From contig CAZWGO010000005.1 of assembly GCA_964633355.1 (NCBI GenBank), positions 54,876 to 118,875 of the forward strand: a stretch of DNA of 64,000 nt, read 5' to 3'. Positions 7,996 to 16,514 of the stretch are shown piece by piece (positions within the stretch are counted from its first letter, which is position 1; every line of letters begins with the position of its first letter). A program made the translations under genes and the position numbers. Origin of the DNA: Micavibrio_B sp964633355. Its GTDB lineage: Bacteria > Pseudomonadota > Alphaproteobacteria > Micavibrionales > Micavibrionaceae. The notes beneath the pieces were generated by a model. The model was not told the DNA's origin and searched no databases. It saw only the letters and a program-made list of their open reading frames with translations.

Positions 7996-10590
7996 ATGGC
8001 CCATACAGCAAAAATAGAAAATATCGACGATCAGGAATTATTCCTGATCGATGGCTCGGGCTTTATCTTCCGTGCTTTTCACGCTTTGCCGCCATTGACT
8101 CGTCCGTCGGATAAAACACCGGTCGGCGCGGTGATGGGTTTTTGCAATATGATCTTCAAATTACTATCCGACCATCCGGATGCACGCGTCGCGGTCATCT
8201 TCGATGCCACGCGCCATAATTTCCGCAATGAGATTTATCCCGCCTATAAAGCCAATCGTTCTGAAACACCGGAAGATCTGATCCCGCAATTTCCGTTAAT
8301 CCGCGAAGCGACCGCCGCCTTCGGCCTGCCATGTCTTGAGCTTGACGGCTATGAAGCGGATGATTTGATTGCGACTTACGCCAAATGCGCGCGGGAAAAA
8401 GGCATTAAAGCCGTCATCGTTTCTTCCGACAAGGATTTGATGCAGCTAGTTTATGACGGTCAAGTCCGGATGCTCGACCCGATCAAGCAAACCTATATCG
8501 GCGAAGAACAGGTTTTCGAAAAATTCGGCGTGAAGCCTGATAAAGTGACCGATATTCAGGCGCTGGCCGGAGATTCCATCGACAACGTACCGGGCGTTCC
8601 AGGTATCGGCATCAAGACTGCCGCCGAACTCATCAATCTCTATGGCGATCTTGAAGGCTTGATCGCCAATATCTCGCAAATCAAACAGCCCAAGCGCCGC
8701 GAGACTTTAGAGAATAATATCGAGAATGCGCGCATTTCAAAAAAATTGGTTGTGCTTGACGATAATGTACCAATTCCTATTCCGCTTGATGATCTAAGAC
8801 CCGAGCATCCATTTTCAGAGCGGCTGATTTCGTTTTTGCAATATCAGGGGTTTAAAACTTTAGTATCGCGTATTTCGGCGAGAACCGGCATCGATACATC
8901 CGAAACCGCCAAGCCTTTAAAACGCGATTATGCCGCGCCGTCCGTGGCGCCGTCGAAACCTGCTGTGCAAATCGATGTCGAAAAAAATTATGAGCTGATC
9001 ACCACGGAAGAGCGCCTGAAATTCTACATCGAGAAAGCCTATGAAACCGGTATTCTGGCCTTCGATACTGAAACCACGGATTTAACGCCTGCCAAGGCCA
9101 ATCTCTGCGGCATCTCGCTGTCTTATGCGCCGGGGCAGGCCTGTTATATCGCTGTCGGCCATTGCAAAGGCGGGGATTTATTCGGCGATCACTCGGATAC
9201 GCCGGCACAGCTTAAAAAAACCCGTGTCATCGAATTGTTGAAACCAATTCTTGAAGATCAATCGGTTTTAAAAGTCGCGCATAACATGAAATATGACTGG
9301 CAGATGCTGGCAAAAGAAGGCGTAAATGTCGCGCTATGCGACGATACGATTTTAATGTCTTACGTTTGTGACGGAACCCAGCACGGCCACGGTCTCGACG
9401 AACTGGCGCAGCTTTTCTTCGATCATAAAATGACGACCTATGATGAGGTTACTGGCACCGGAAAAAATCGCATCACCTTCGATCAGGTGGAATTACAGAA
9501 AGCCGCTTTATATGCGGCGGAAGACGCCGATTATACGCTGCGCCTTTATAATCACTTTAAACCTCTCATTGCGCAAAACCGCGTTTCGGTCGTCTATGAA
9601 GATATCGAGCGCCCGCTTTGTCCGATCATCGCGCAGATGGAACTTGATGGCATCAAGGTCGATCTGAATGTTTTAAAATCTTTAAGCCATAAATTCGGCG
9701 AAAAAATCGCCCAGATGGAAAAAGAAATCTATAAAGATTCCGGCCATGAATTTAATATCGGCTCTCCTAAGCAGCTCGGCGCGGTTTTATTCGATTCCAT
9801 GGGCCTCCCTGGCGGCGGCAAAACGAAAACCGGTGAATGGTCGACCGCCGTCGATGTCTTGGAAGACCTCGCCGCCCAAGGCCATGAATTTGTGCGTAAA
9901 ATCCTGACATGGCGTCAGCTCTCGAAACTGAAATCTACCTATACCGAAGCCTTGCAACTCGCCGCCATCCCTGCGACATCGCGCGTGCATACGTCTTACG
10001 CCATGGCCCTGACGTCGACAGGCCGCCTGTCGTCGTCCGATCCGAATTTGCAAAATATCCCGATCCGCACCGAGGAAGGCAAGATGATCCGCACTGCCTT
10101 TGTTGCGGAAGAAGGGAAAGTTTTACTATCCGCCGATTATTCGCAAATCGAATTGAGACTGGTCGCCGAAATGGCTGACATCAAAGCTCTGCAACAGGCG
10201 TTTCGCGATAATATCGACATTCACTCGGCCACCGCTTCCCAAGTGTTCGACGTGCCGCTCGACCAGATGACATCAGATATTCGCCGCAAAGCGAAAGCCA
10301 TTAATTTCGGTATTATCTACGGTATTTCCGGCTTCGGTCTCGCCAACCAGCTCGGCATCTCTAATTCCGAAGCCAGTATGTATATTAAACAATATTTCGC
10401 GAGATTTCCTGAGCTGGCCAATTTCATGGAAGAAACTAAAGTCTTTGCCCGCGAAAACGGCTATGTGAAAACGCTTCTGGGCCGGAAATGTTTTATCCCG
10501 GGCATTCAGGATAAAAACCCCCCCCCCGCCGCTCTGGCGCCGAGCGCCAAGCCATCAACGCACCCGTGCAAGGCACGGCAGCAGATTTAA
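7996..10590 (+). CDS. polA: DNA polymerase I, frameshifted: N-terminal and most of the polymerase domain
   Basis: DNA repair and Okazaki-processing polymerase. The 5'-3' exonuclease domain lies at the N-terminus (LIDGSGFIFRAFHALPPL, later PGVPGIGIKTA). The proofreading 3'-5' exonuclease is intact (LAFDTETTDL, then VAHNMKYDW). The polymerase domain has motif A (LLSADYSQIELRL) and the O-helix (RRKAKAINFGIIYG). After residue about 841 the frame enters a run of ten C (10518-10527) and continues as unrelated residues to 10590. The expected sequence (RRSGAERQAINAPVQGTAAD) resumes in another frame at once. With eight C the frame would be restored with the length normal for the family. Motif C (VHDE), a catalytic part, is beyond the shift. 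This is either an assembly or sequencing error, a real mutation, or a slippage site. Confidence 0.9.
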   Translation: MAHTAKIENIDDQELFLIDGSGFIFRAFHALPPLTRPSDKTPVGAVMGFCNMIFKLLSDHPDARVAVIFDATRHNFRNEIYPAYKANRSETPEDLIPQFPLIREATAAFGLPCLELDGYEADDLIATYAKCAREKGIKAVIVSSDKDLMQLVYDGQVRMLDPIKQTYIGEEQVFEKFGVKPDKVTDIQALAGDSIDNVPGVPGIGIKTAAELINLYGDLEGLIANISQIKQPKRRETLENNIENARISKKLVVLDDNVPIPIPLDDLRPEHPFSERLISFLQYQGFKTLVSRISARTGIDTSETAKPLKRDYAAPSVAPSKPAVQIDVEKNYELITTEERLKFYIEKAYETGILAFDTETTDLTPAKANLCGISLSYAPGQACYIAVGHCKGGDLFGDHSDTPAQLKKTRVIELLKPILEDQSVLKVAHNMKYDWQMLAKEGVNVALCDDTILMSYVCDGTQHGHGLDELAQLFFDHKMTTYDEVTGTGKNRITFDQVELQKAALYAAEDADYTLRLYNHFKPLIAQNRVSVVYEDIERPLCPIIAQMELDGIKVDLNVLKSLSHKFGEKIAQMEKEIYKDSGHEFNIGSPKQLGAVLFDSMGLPGGGKTKTGEWSTAVDVLEDLAAQGHEFVRKILTWRQLSKLKSTYTEALQLAAIPATSRVHTSYAMALTSTGRLSSSDPNLQNIPIRTEEGKMIRTAFVAEEGKVLLSADYSQIELRLVAEMADIKALQQAFRDNIDIHSATASQVFDVPLDQMTSDIRRKAKAINFGIIYGISGFGLANQLGISNSEASMYIKQYFARFPELANFMEETKVFARENGYVKTLLGRKCFIPGIQDKNPPPAALAPSAKPSTHPCKARQQI

Positions 10591-10811
10591 TCAAACTAGC
10601 CATGGTTCGCCTCGACCGCCTGATCAAAAACGGCGAGCTTGATGCCAAGATGCTGTTACAGGTTCATGATGAACTGGTCTTCGAAATCCCGGAAAATCAA
10701 GCCGAGGCGATGGCCCCGATTATCAAACGCGAAATGGAAGCAGTAGCAAATTTCTCAGTTCCGCTTGTTGTTGAAACAGGTATTGCCAAAAACTGGGCAG
10801 ATGCGCATTAG
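10566..10811 (+). CDS. polA: DNA polymerase I, C-terminal part after the frameshift
   Basis: The reading frame continues the polymerase palm of the preceding gene: QGTAADLIKLAMVRLDRL, motif C LLQVHDELVFEI, and the usual C-terminus ending NWADAH. A GTG at 10566 could be read as a start, but there is no ribosome binding site of note, so this is best seen as the rest of polA and not a separate gene. The true gene spans 7996-10811. Confidence 0.85.
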   Translation: MQGTAADLIKLAMVRLDRLIKNGELDAKMLLQVHDELVFEIPENQAEAMAPIIKREMEAVANFSVPLVVETGIAKNWADAH

Positions 10812-10820
10812 GAGAAGAAT

Positions 10821-11303
10821 ATGAGCAATGATTACCCCGTATCTTGGGAAGAGATGCATAACGACAGCAAGGCGTTGGCTGAAAAGCTAAAGCAGCTTGG
10901 CCCATTTAAGGGAATTGTTGCCGTGACCAAAGGCGGCCTTATCCCCGCTTGCATCGTAGCTACCGATTTGGATATTAAACTTGTCGAAACCATCGGCGTT
11001 TCAAGTTATGGCTATCAAACGCGATCTGAATTGAAAATTCTCAAAAAGCCAAACGACACAGGTGATGGTGACGGCTGGCTCGTGATCGACGAGTTGGCTG
11101 ATACCGGTAATACGTTTAGATCCATACGGGAGATCTTACCAAAAGCTCATTATGCTTGTGTTTATGCAAAACCTTTAAGTCTGGAAACGATCGACACTTA
11201 TATAGTCGACGTGCCGCAGGATAGCTGGATTTACAAACCTTGGGAGGATGAGACATTCCCACCCCATGTCAGGGCTAAAATCGGCAAGCATTTGAAGCAA
11301 TAA
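10821..11303 (+). CDS. gpt: Xanthine (guanine) phosphoribosyltransferase
   Basis: A 160-residue purine salvage enzyme that joins PRPP to xanthine, guanine or hypoxanthine. The PRPP-binding motif reads WLVIDELADTGNT (E. coli Gpt has a closely similar stretch), with the upstream VTKGGLIPA loop and the C-terminal SWIYKPWEDE expected for Gpt. It follows polA by 9 bases and has a good ribosome binding site (AGGAGAA), so it may be read from the polA transcript. Confidence 0.88.
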   Translation: MSNDYPVSWEEMHNDSKALAEKLKQLGPFKGIVAVTKGGLIPACIVATDLDIKLVETIGVSSYGYQTRSELKILKKPNDTGDGDGWLVIDELADTGNTFRSIREILPKAHYACVYAKPLSLETIDTYIVDVPQDSWIYKPWEDETFPPHVRAKIGKHLKQ

Positions 11304-11348
11304 ACCCTTGCTTTTACGCCCTTTCCCTGTGTATAACCGCTCCAACTG

Positions 11349-11393
11349 CCCGTCTGGCTATAGGAAACTTTGGCATGCCTCGACGGGTTTTAT
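11349..11393 (+). terminator. Hairpin before rpmI (terminator of gpt or leader structure)
   Basis: CCCGTC (11349-11354) pairs with GACGGG (11382-11387) around a 27-base loop, followed by TTTTATTT. The T-rich run suggests an intrinsic terminator of the preceding genes. Because it lies only 30 bases before rpmI it could also act as a ribosomal-protein leader. Confidence 0.45.
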
Positions 11394-11420
11394 TTAATAT
11401 CAAATACTTAGGAGATAGAA

Positions 11421-11789
11421 ATGCCGAAGATGAAGACCAAAGGCGCTGCAAAAAAGCGCTTTCAGGTGACAGGCAAGGGCCGCGTGAAATTCAAGCAGTC
11501 CTTTTCCCGCCACATGATGATGAACAAGCCGAAATCGATGAAACGCAAAGCCCGCGGAATGGAAATTTTGAACGAGTCCGATGCGAAAATCATTCTCGAT
11601 AACTTCCTGCCGTACGAGCGCGGATTGAAAAAAGCGAAGAAGTCACCTTCTCCTGCTGAATCCGCCGCTAAAAAAGCCGCAGCGAATGCAAATGTCAAAA
11701 AACCGGCAGTGAAAAAAGCCGCAGCACCTAAAGCTGCCGTTAAAAAAGCACCTGCTGCAAAGAAAACAACAAAAGCGAAGGGAGAGTAA
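11421..11789 (+). CDS. rpmI: Ribosomal protein bL35 with a lysine/alanine-rich C-terminal extension
   Basis: Large-subunit ribosomal protein. Residues 1-66 are a normal bL35 (MPKMKTKGAAKKRFQVTGKG, then SRHMMMNKPKSMKRKARG and ILDNFLPYERG). Instead of stopping near residue 66, the frame continues for about 55 residues of K, A and P repeats (KKAAAPKAAVKKAPAAKKTT), like the tail of histone H1-like proteins. The ribosome binding site is AGGAG at 11411. rplT follows 4 bases after the stop. No infC is present upstream, which breaks the usual infC-rpmI-rplT order. Confidence 0.93.
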   Translation: MPKMKTKGAAKKRFQVTGKGRVKFKQSFSRHMMMNKPKSMKRKARGMEILNESDAKIILDNFLPYERGLKKAKKSPSPAESAAKKAAANANVKKPAVKKAAAPKAAVKKAPAAKKTTKAKGE

Positions 11790-11793
11790 ATAG

Positions 11794-12171
11794 ATGTCTC
11801 GCGCTAAAAAAGGTACCCCACGCGCTCACGCCCGTCACACCAAAATCCTGAAACTTGCCAAAGGCTATCGCGGTCGTTCCGGTAATTGTTACCGCCCGGC
11901 GCTGCAACGCGTCGAAAAAGCGCTGCAATACGCTTACCGCGACCGTCGTAACAAGAAACGCGATTTCCGCGGTTTGTGGATCCAGCGTATCAACGCGGCA
12001 TCCCGCGAACTCGGCTTAACTTATGCTCAATTTATGGGCGGCGTTCACAAAGCAGGTATCGAGCTGGATCGTAAAATCCTTGCCGATATGGCAGTGCACG
12101 ATGCTGCAGGCTTTAAAGCTGTTTTTGAAATGGCGAAAGCCGCGCTCGATAAAGCGAAAAAAGCTGCTTAA
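11794..12171 (+). CDS. rplT: Ribosomal protein bL20
   Basis: A 125-residue large-subunit protein needed early in 50S assembly. It has the typical start MSRAKKGTPRAHARHTKILK, then GYRGRSGNCYRPALQRVEKA, YRDRRNKKRDFRGLWI and LTYAQFMGGVHKAGIELDRK. It lies 4 bases after rpmI and is closed by the terminator at 12200-12228. Length is normal. Confidence 0.97.
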   Translation: MSRAKKGTPRAHARHTKILKLAKGYRGRSGNCYRPALQRVEKALQYAYRDRRNKKRDFRGLWIQRINAASRELGLTYAQFMGGVHKAGIELDRKILADMAVHDAAGFKAVFEMAKAALDKAKKAA

Positions 12172-12199
12172 AATTTTTGTTTGAAATAAAGCAATTTAG

Positions 12200-12228
12200 A
12201 AAAAGCAGCCCCAACAGGCTGCTTTTTT
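12200..12228 (+). terminator. Intrinsic terminator after rplT
   Basis: AAAAGCAGCC pairs with GGCTGCTTTT around CCAACA, followed by a T-run. Confidence 0.85.
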
Positions 12229-12240
12229 GTTTTTCTGAAT

Positions 12241-12310
12241 TGTCATCCTGAGTGAAACGAAGGATCTTTGTGCAGCTTGACCCAGATTCTTCGCTACGCT
12301 CAGAATGACA
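12241..12310. repeat. Palindromic interspersed repeat (SERSEES type)
   Basis: The arms TGTCATCCTGAG and CTCAGAATGACA face each other across about 70 bases, with inner GAAGGATCT and AGATTCTTCG. This is the widespread bacterial intergenic element whose translation gives CHSERSEES and ILRFTQDD (recognised pattern). It lies between the rplT terminator and the HAD gene. Confidence 0.8.
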
Positions 12311-12329
12311 AAAAAGGTATAGGTATTGA

Positions 12330-13028
12330 ATGACCAAAAAACTCTTCATCTTCGACTGGAACGGCACGTTGTTATTCGATACCGCGGCCAATCACGCGGG
12401 CTTTAACGAGACGCTGAAACTCTTCGGCCAAGAACCCGTCAGCCATAACCAATATCGCGACACGATGGATTTCCCGCTGGTGCATGTCTATACGCGCAAC
12501 GGGGTACATGTTGACGATTACCTCGGTCGTTTTCAGGACGCGACCGATGTCTTCTTTAATACTTACCGCCCGCTCGCCAAATCCTGTCCTCTCAAAGAAA
12601 ACACTGTTGAGTTGCTGGAATTCCTGCTGGATCACGATTACGACTTAATGGTTCTCTCCAACCAGAACGATATCGATCTCCACGATCAGATTGCCGAGCG
12701 CCATATCACGCGCTATTTCAAAATCATTTCGGGCAATCAGGAAAATTCGGTTCTTGGCTATACCACCACCAATAAGCTCCAGCGTTTGGAAAAAATACTG
12801 GCTGAAAACGACTACGATCTGAGCGAGAGCTATATTATCGGCGATTCTCTCGAAGAACCGGAAATTGCCCATCGCCTTGGGCTTAACTGCATTTCCGTGA
12901 CCTGGGGCTGTTTCTCACGTCACCGCCTCGAAAAAACAACCACCAATCATGTGATTGACGACCTTGCGCAGGCGATTGAAATCCTGCAAAAATCGACTCC
13001 AGACTTAAAAGTTCAGGAAGCAATTTAA
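12330..13028 (+). CDS. HAD-superfamily hydrolase (phosphoglycolate phosphatase-like)
   Basis: A 232-residue HAD hydrolase: motif I FDWNGTLL holds the nucleophile, MVLSNQ is motif II, a lysine lies in the cap-following helix, and YIIGDSLEEPEIA is motif IV. The cap is helical, as in subclass IA phosphatases. The substrate cannot be told from sequence. DWN replaces the more usual DxD around the nucleophile: the second Asp is N, which is seen in some family members but may lower phosphatase activity. It overlaps pheS by one base (TAATG), so it is translationally coupled to it. Confidence 0.8.
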   Translation: MTKKLFIFDWNGTLLFDTAANHAGFNETLKLFGQEPVSHNQYRDTMDFPLVHVYTRNGVHVDDYLGRFQDATDVFFNTYRPLAKSCPLKENTVELLEFLLDHDYDLMVLSNQNDIDLHDQIAERHITRYFKIISGNQENSVLGYTTTNKLQRLEKILAENDYDLSESYIIGDSLEEPEIAHRLGLNCISVTWGCFSRHRLEKTTTNHVIDDLAQAIEILQKSTPDLKVQEAI

Positions 13029-14119
13029 TGGATACCTCCGCTTTAAAAAAAGAACTCATCGATATGGTCGGCGCGGCCAATGATTTGACCGCTCTGGAAA
13101 ATGCCCGCGTGACCGCGCTCGGTAAAAAAGGCCGCATTACCGATCTGATGAAAGATCTCGGCAAGATGGATCCGGAAGCGCGTAAAACCGCCGGCGCGGC
13201 GCTCAATATTTTAAAAGACGAAATTGCCGAGCTGATCGCGACACAGGAAGCGGCGCTTCAGCGTCAGGAAATGGATCGCCGTCTGGCATCCGAAACCATC
13301 GATGTAACGCTATCGGTACGCCCAAGCCGTAAAGGTTCGATCCACCCGATCAGTCAAACGATGGACGAACTGAATTCCATTTTTGCCGATATGGGTTTTA
13401 CCGCAATTGACGGGCCTGATATCGAAGACGACTTTCATAATTTTACCGCGCTGAATTTTCCGCAAGGCCACCCGGCGCGGGAAATGCATGACACGTTTTA
13501 CCTGCCGGATGACGAAACAAAAGAAGGCGAAGCTAAACGCAAACTTTTACGTACGCACACCTCGACAATGCAGGTGCGTCATATGCTGGCCAATAAGCCG
13601 CCCATCAAGATCATCTGCATGGGCCGCGTATATCGCTCCGATTACGATATGACGCACACGCCGGTTTTCCATCAGATGGAAGGTTTGTTCATCGACAAGA
13701 ATGTGACGATGGCGCACTTAAAAGGCTGCCTCACGGATTTCGTCCGCACTTTTTTTGGTGTCGATGATTTGCCGGTGCGTTTCCGCCCGAGTTTCTTTCC
13801 CTTCACAGAAACCTCCGCCGAAGTCGATATCGGTTGCTGGCGCGAAAACGGTGAGTTGAAACTAGGCGCCGCGCCAAAAGGCCAGGAACAAAAATGGATG
13901 GAAATCCTCGGCTCCGGCATGGTGCATCCGAATGTTTTGAAAAACTGCGGTATCGATCCTACCGAATATCAAGGCTTTGCCTTTGGTATGGGATTGGAGC
14001 GCATGACCATGCTTAAATACGGCATTCCGGATTTGCGCACTTTCTTTGATGCCGACACGCGCTGGCTGTCCCATTATGGCTTCGACCCTTTAAACCGCCC
14101 CAACAGAGCGACGAAATAA
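13028..14119 (+). CDS. pheS: Phenylalanine-tRNA ligase alpha subunit
   Basis: Catalytic subunit of the alpha2-beta2 synthetase that charges tRNA-Phe. An N-terminal coiled coil (to about 90) is followed by the class II core: motif 1 near HPISQTMDELNSIFADMGF, motif 2 GRVYRSDYDMTHTPVFHQME and motif 3 GFAFGMGLERMTMLKYGI. Length 363 is usual. pheT starts one base after its stop. Confidence 0.97.
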   Translation: MDTSALKKELIDMVGAANDLTALENARVTALGKKGRITDLMKDLGKMDPEARKTAGAALNILKDEIAELIATQEAALQRQEMDRRLASETIDVTLSVRPSRKGSIHPISQTMDELNSIFADMGFTAIDGPDIEDDFHNFTALNFPQGHPAREMHDTFYLPDDETKEGEAKRKLLRTHTSTMQVRHMLANKPPIKIICMGRVYRSDYDMTHTPVFHQMEGLFIDKNVTMAHLKGCLTDFVRTFFGVDDLPVRFRPSFFPFTETSAEVDIGCWRENGELKLGAAPKGQEQKWMEILGSGMVHPNVLKNCGIDPTEYQGFAFGMGLERMTMLKYGIPDLRTFFDADTRWLSHYGFDPLNRPNRATK

Positions 14120-14120
14120 C

Positions 14121-16514
14121 ATGAAATTCACATTAAGCTGGCTCAAAGAGCATCTCGATACCACTGCAACACTTGATGAGATCGTCATCAAGCTGACCGA
14201 TATCGGTTTGGAAGTTGAAGACGTGCAGGACCGCGCAGCGATTTATTCGCAGTTCAAACTGGTCGAGATTATCGAAGCCGAAAAGCATCCGAATGCAGAT
14301 CGCCTTAAAGTGTGTCAGGTGAAAACCGAAAATGGTATGACACAGATTGTCTGTGGAGCGCCTAACGCTAGAGTAGGCCTTAAGGCTTTCCACGCACCGG
14401 AAAGCTCCGTTATTCCTTCTAACGGCATGGTGATGAAGAAATCCAAAATCCGTGACGTTGAATCGAACGGCATGATGGTGTCCGCCGCCGAGATGTCTTT
14501 GTCCGATGAGAGCGACGGCATTATCGAAGCCGACCCATCTTTGGCTATCGGCACAACGATTGCCGATGCGCTAGGCCTTGGCGATCCAATCATCGAAATC
14601 AATCTAACTCCTAACCGCCCTGATTGCGCCGGCGTGCGCGGTATTGCGCGGGATTTGGCGGCGGCAGGTTTGGGGACATTGAAACCGCTGCAAAATGCCG
14701 CTTCCGTTAAAGGCAGTTTCAAATCTTCTATCGATGTTAAAATTGAGAATACAGAAGCCTGCCCGATTTTTATGGCCCGTTACATCAAAGGCGTAAAAAA
14801 CGGGGCATCGCCGGATGCTATCGCCAGCAAGCTGACTTCTATCGGCCAGAAACCAATTTCGGCTCTCGTCGATATTACTAATTACATGTCGATCGATCTG
14901 TGCCGCCCGCTTCATGTTTTCGATGCCGATAAGATTAAAGGCAATATCCATGTCCGCCTTGCCAAAAAAGGCGAAGAATTTTTAGCGCTGAACGGTAAAA
15001 CCTACACCCTCGATGATTTTATGACCGTGGTCTGCGACGATAGCGGCGTGATAGGTCTGGCGGGCGTGATGGGCGGTGAAAGCACGTCTGTATCCGAGAC
15101 AACACAAAATGTTTATCTGGAAGTCGCTTATTTCGATCCATACCGCACGGCAAAAACAGGACGCGCGCTGGGCATCAACTCCGATGCGCGGTACCGTTTC
15201 GAACGCGGTATTGATCCAGCGTTCACCGTGGATGCCGTGGATATAGCCACCAATTTGATTACATCGTTATGCGGCGGCGAGCCTTCTGAAGTTATTCAAG
15301 CTGGCGAAGTTCCTGCATGGAAACGCGAGATTACATGGAAAAAAGAAACTGCCGCTAAAATTCTCGGCTTTGATATTCTTTTTGAAACACAAACGAAAAT
15401 CCTGACCGATCTCGGTTTTACAATTTCCGGTGACAAAGTGACACCTCCGTCATGGCGCCCCGATATCGAAGGCGAGGTTGACCTCGTCGAAGAGATCGCC
15501 CGCATTTACGGCTTCGATAAAATCCCGAGCATTTCGGTAACGCGAGACAGCGCCGTTTCAAAATCCGCCGAGACAAATCTGGGTATGCGTATGCGAAAAT
15601 CCCGCAATATTCTTGCGGCTTCCGGTTTGCAGGAATGCGTGACATGGTCGTTTATGCCATCTTCTCTCGCTGTCAAATTCGGCGCGAACGATGCGCAATC
15701 AAAAGCGCTGACCCTGCAAAACCCGATCAGCGCCGATCTCGACCAAATGCGCCCTTCTACTCTGCCGAATTTGATAGAAGCAGCGAAGCGCAACGCCAAT
15801 CGCGGTTTTGGTGATGTCGCCTTGTTCGAAGTGGGACCTGTTTTCAAAGGAACAGATATTCAAGATCAACAAATCGTTGCAACCGGACTTCGCGCCGGAT
15901 CAAATTCTTCCCGCCACTGGAACGAAACCGTTCGCAGCGTCGATGCCTATGATGTCAAAGCAGACGCTTTGCGCGTCATTGAAGGCTGCGGCGTGCCAAG
16001 CGGCAATGTCCAGATTTCGCGCGATGTACCATCCTATTATCACCCGGGACGCTCCGGCGCGTTAAAGCTCGGCCCGACGGTTCTCGCTTATTTCGGTGAA
16101 ATTCATCCAGCACTCTTGCAGGAAATGGATATAAAATCATCGGTCACCGGTTTTGAAACTTTTATCGAAGCCTTGCCAGAGCAGAAGAAAAAAAGCAATT
16201 CAACCGCTCTGCCGCCTCTCAAACTCTCTGACTTCCAACCTGTGTCGCGTGACTTCGCTTTCCTCGCCGACAGCACTGTTGATGCCGATGCTTTTGTCAA
16301 AACTATCAAGCTCGTTGACCGCGAGCTTATTACCGATGTCTCAATCTTTGATATTTACACGGGCAAAGGCGTGGAAGACGGCAAAAAATCCGTTGCGGTC
16401 GCAGTGACATTGCAGCCGAAAGAGCGCACGCTTACCGATAGCGAAATCGAAGGGCTATCCAAGAAAATCGTTGATGCAGTAACAGCCAAAACAGGGGCGA
16501 GCCTGCGCGGTTAA
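14121..16514 (+). CDS. pheT: Phenylalanine-tRNA ligase beta subunit
   Basis: Structural and editing subunit of PheRS, 797 residues. Domains in order: N-terminal tRNA-binding OB fold (VVEIIEAEKHPNADRLKVCQ-like), B3/B4 editing domain (ALVDITNYMSIDLCRPLHVFD), B5 domain, class II-like core and C-terminal anticodon-binding FDX-ACB domain (SDFQPVSRDFAFL). Its TAA stop overlaps the TAA of fadD on the other strand at a TTAA. Confidence 0.97.
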   Translation: MKFTLSWLKEHLDTTATLDEIVIKLTDIGLEVEDVQDRAAIYSQFKLVEIIEAEKHPNADRLKVCQVKTENGMTQIVCGAPNARVGLKAFHAPESSVIPSNGMVMKKSKIRDVESNGMMVSAAEMSLSDESDGIIEADPSLAIGTTIADALGLGDPIIEINLTPNRPDCAGVRGIARDLAAAGLGTLKPLQNAASVKGSFKSSIDVKIENTEACPIFMARYIKGVKNGASPDAIASKLTSIGQKPISALVDITNYMSIDLCRPLHVFDADKIKGNIHVRLAKKGEEFLALNGKTYTLDDFMTVVCDDSGVIGLAGVMGGESTSVSETTQNVYLEVAYFDPYRTAKTGRALGINSDARYRFERGIDPAFTVDAVDIATNLITSLCGGEPSEVIQAGEVPAWKREITWKKETAAKILGFDILFETQTKILTDLGFTISGDKVTPPSWRPDIEGEVDLVEEIARIYGFDKIPSISVTRDSAVSKSAETNLGMRMRKSRNILAASGLQECVTWSFMPSSLAVKFGANDAQSKALTLQNPISADLDQMRPSTLPNLIEAAKRNANRGFGDVALFEVGPVFKGTDIQDQQIVATGLRAGSNSSRHWNETVRSVDAYDVKADALRVIEGCGVPSGNVQISRDVPSYYHPGRSGALKLGPTVLAYFGEIHPALLQEMDIKSSVTGFETFIEALPEQKKKSNSTALPPLKLSDFQPVSRDFAFLADSTVDADAFVKTIKLVDRELITDVSIFDIYTGKGVEDGKKSVAVAVTLQPKERTLTDSEIEGLSKKIVDAVTAKTGASLRG

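Noticed and set aside
13000..13030. Phenylalanine attenuator before pheS
   Set aside because: pheS overlaps the HAD gene by one base, so there is no room for a leader; no Phe-rich short frame was seen.
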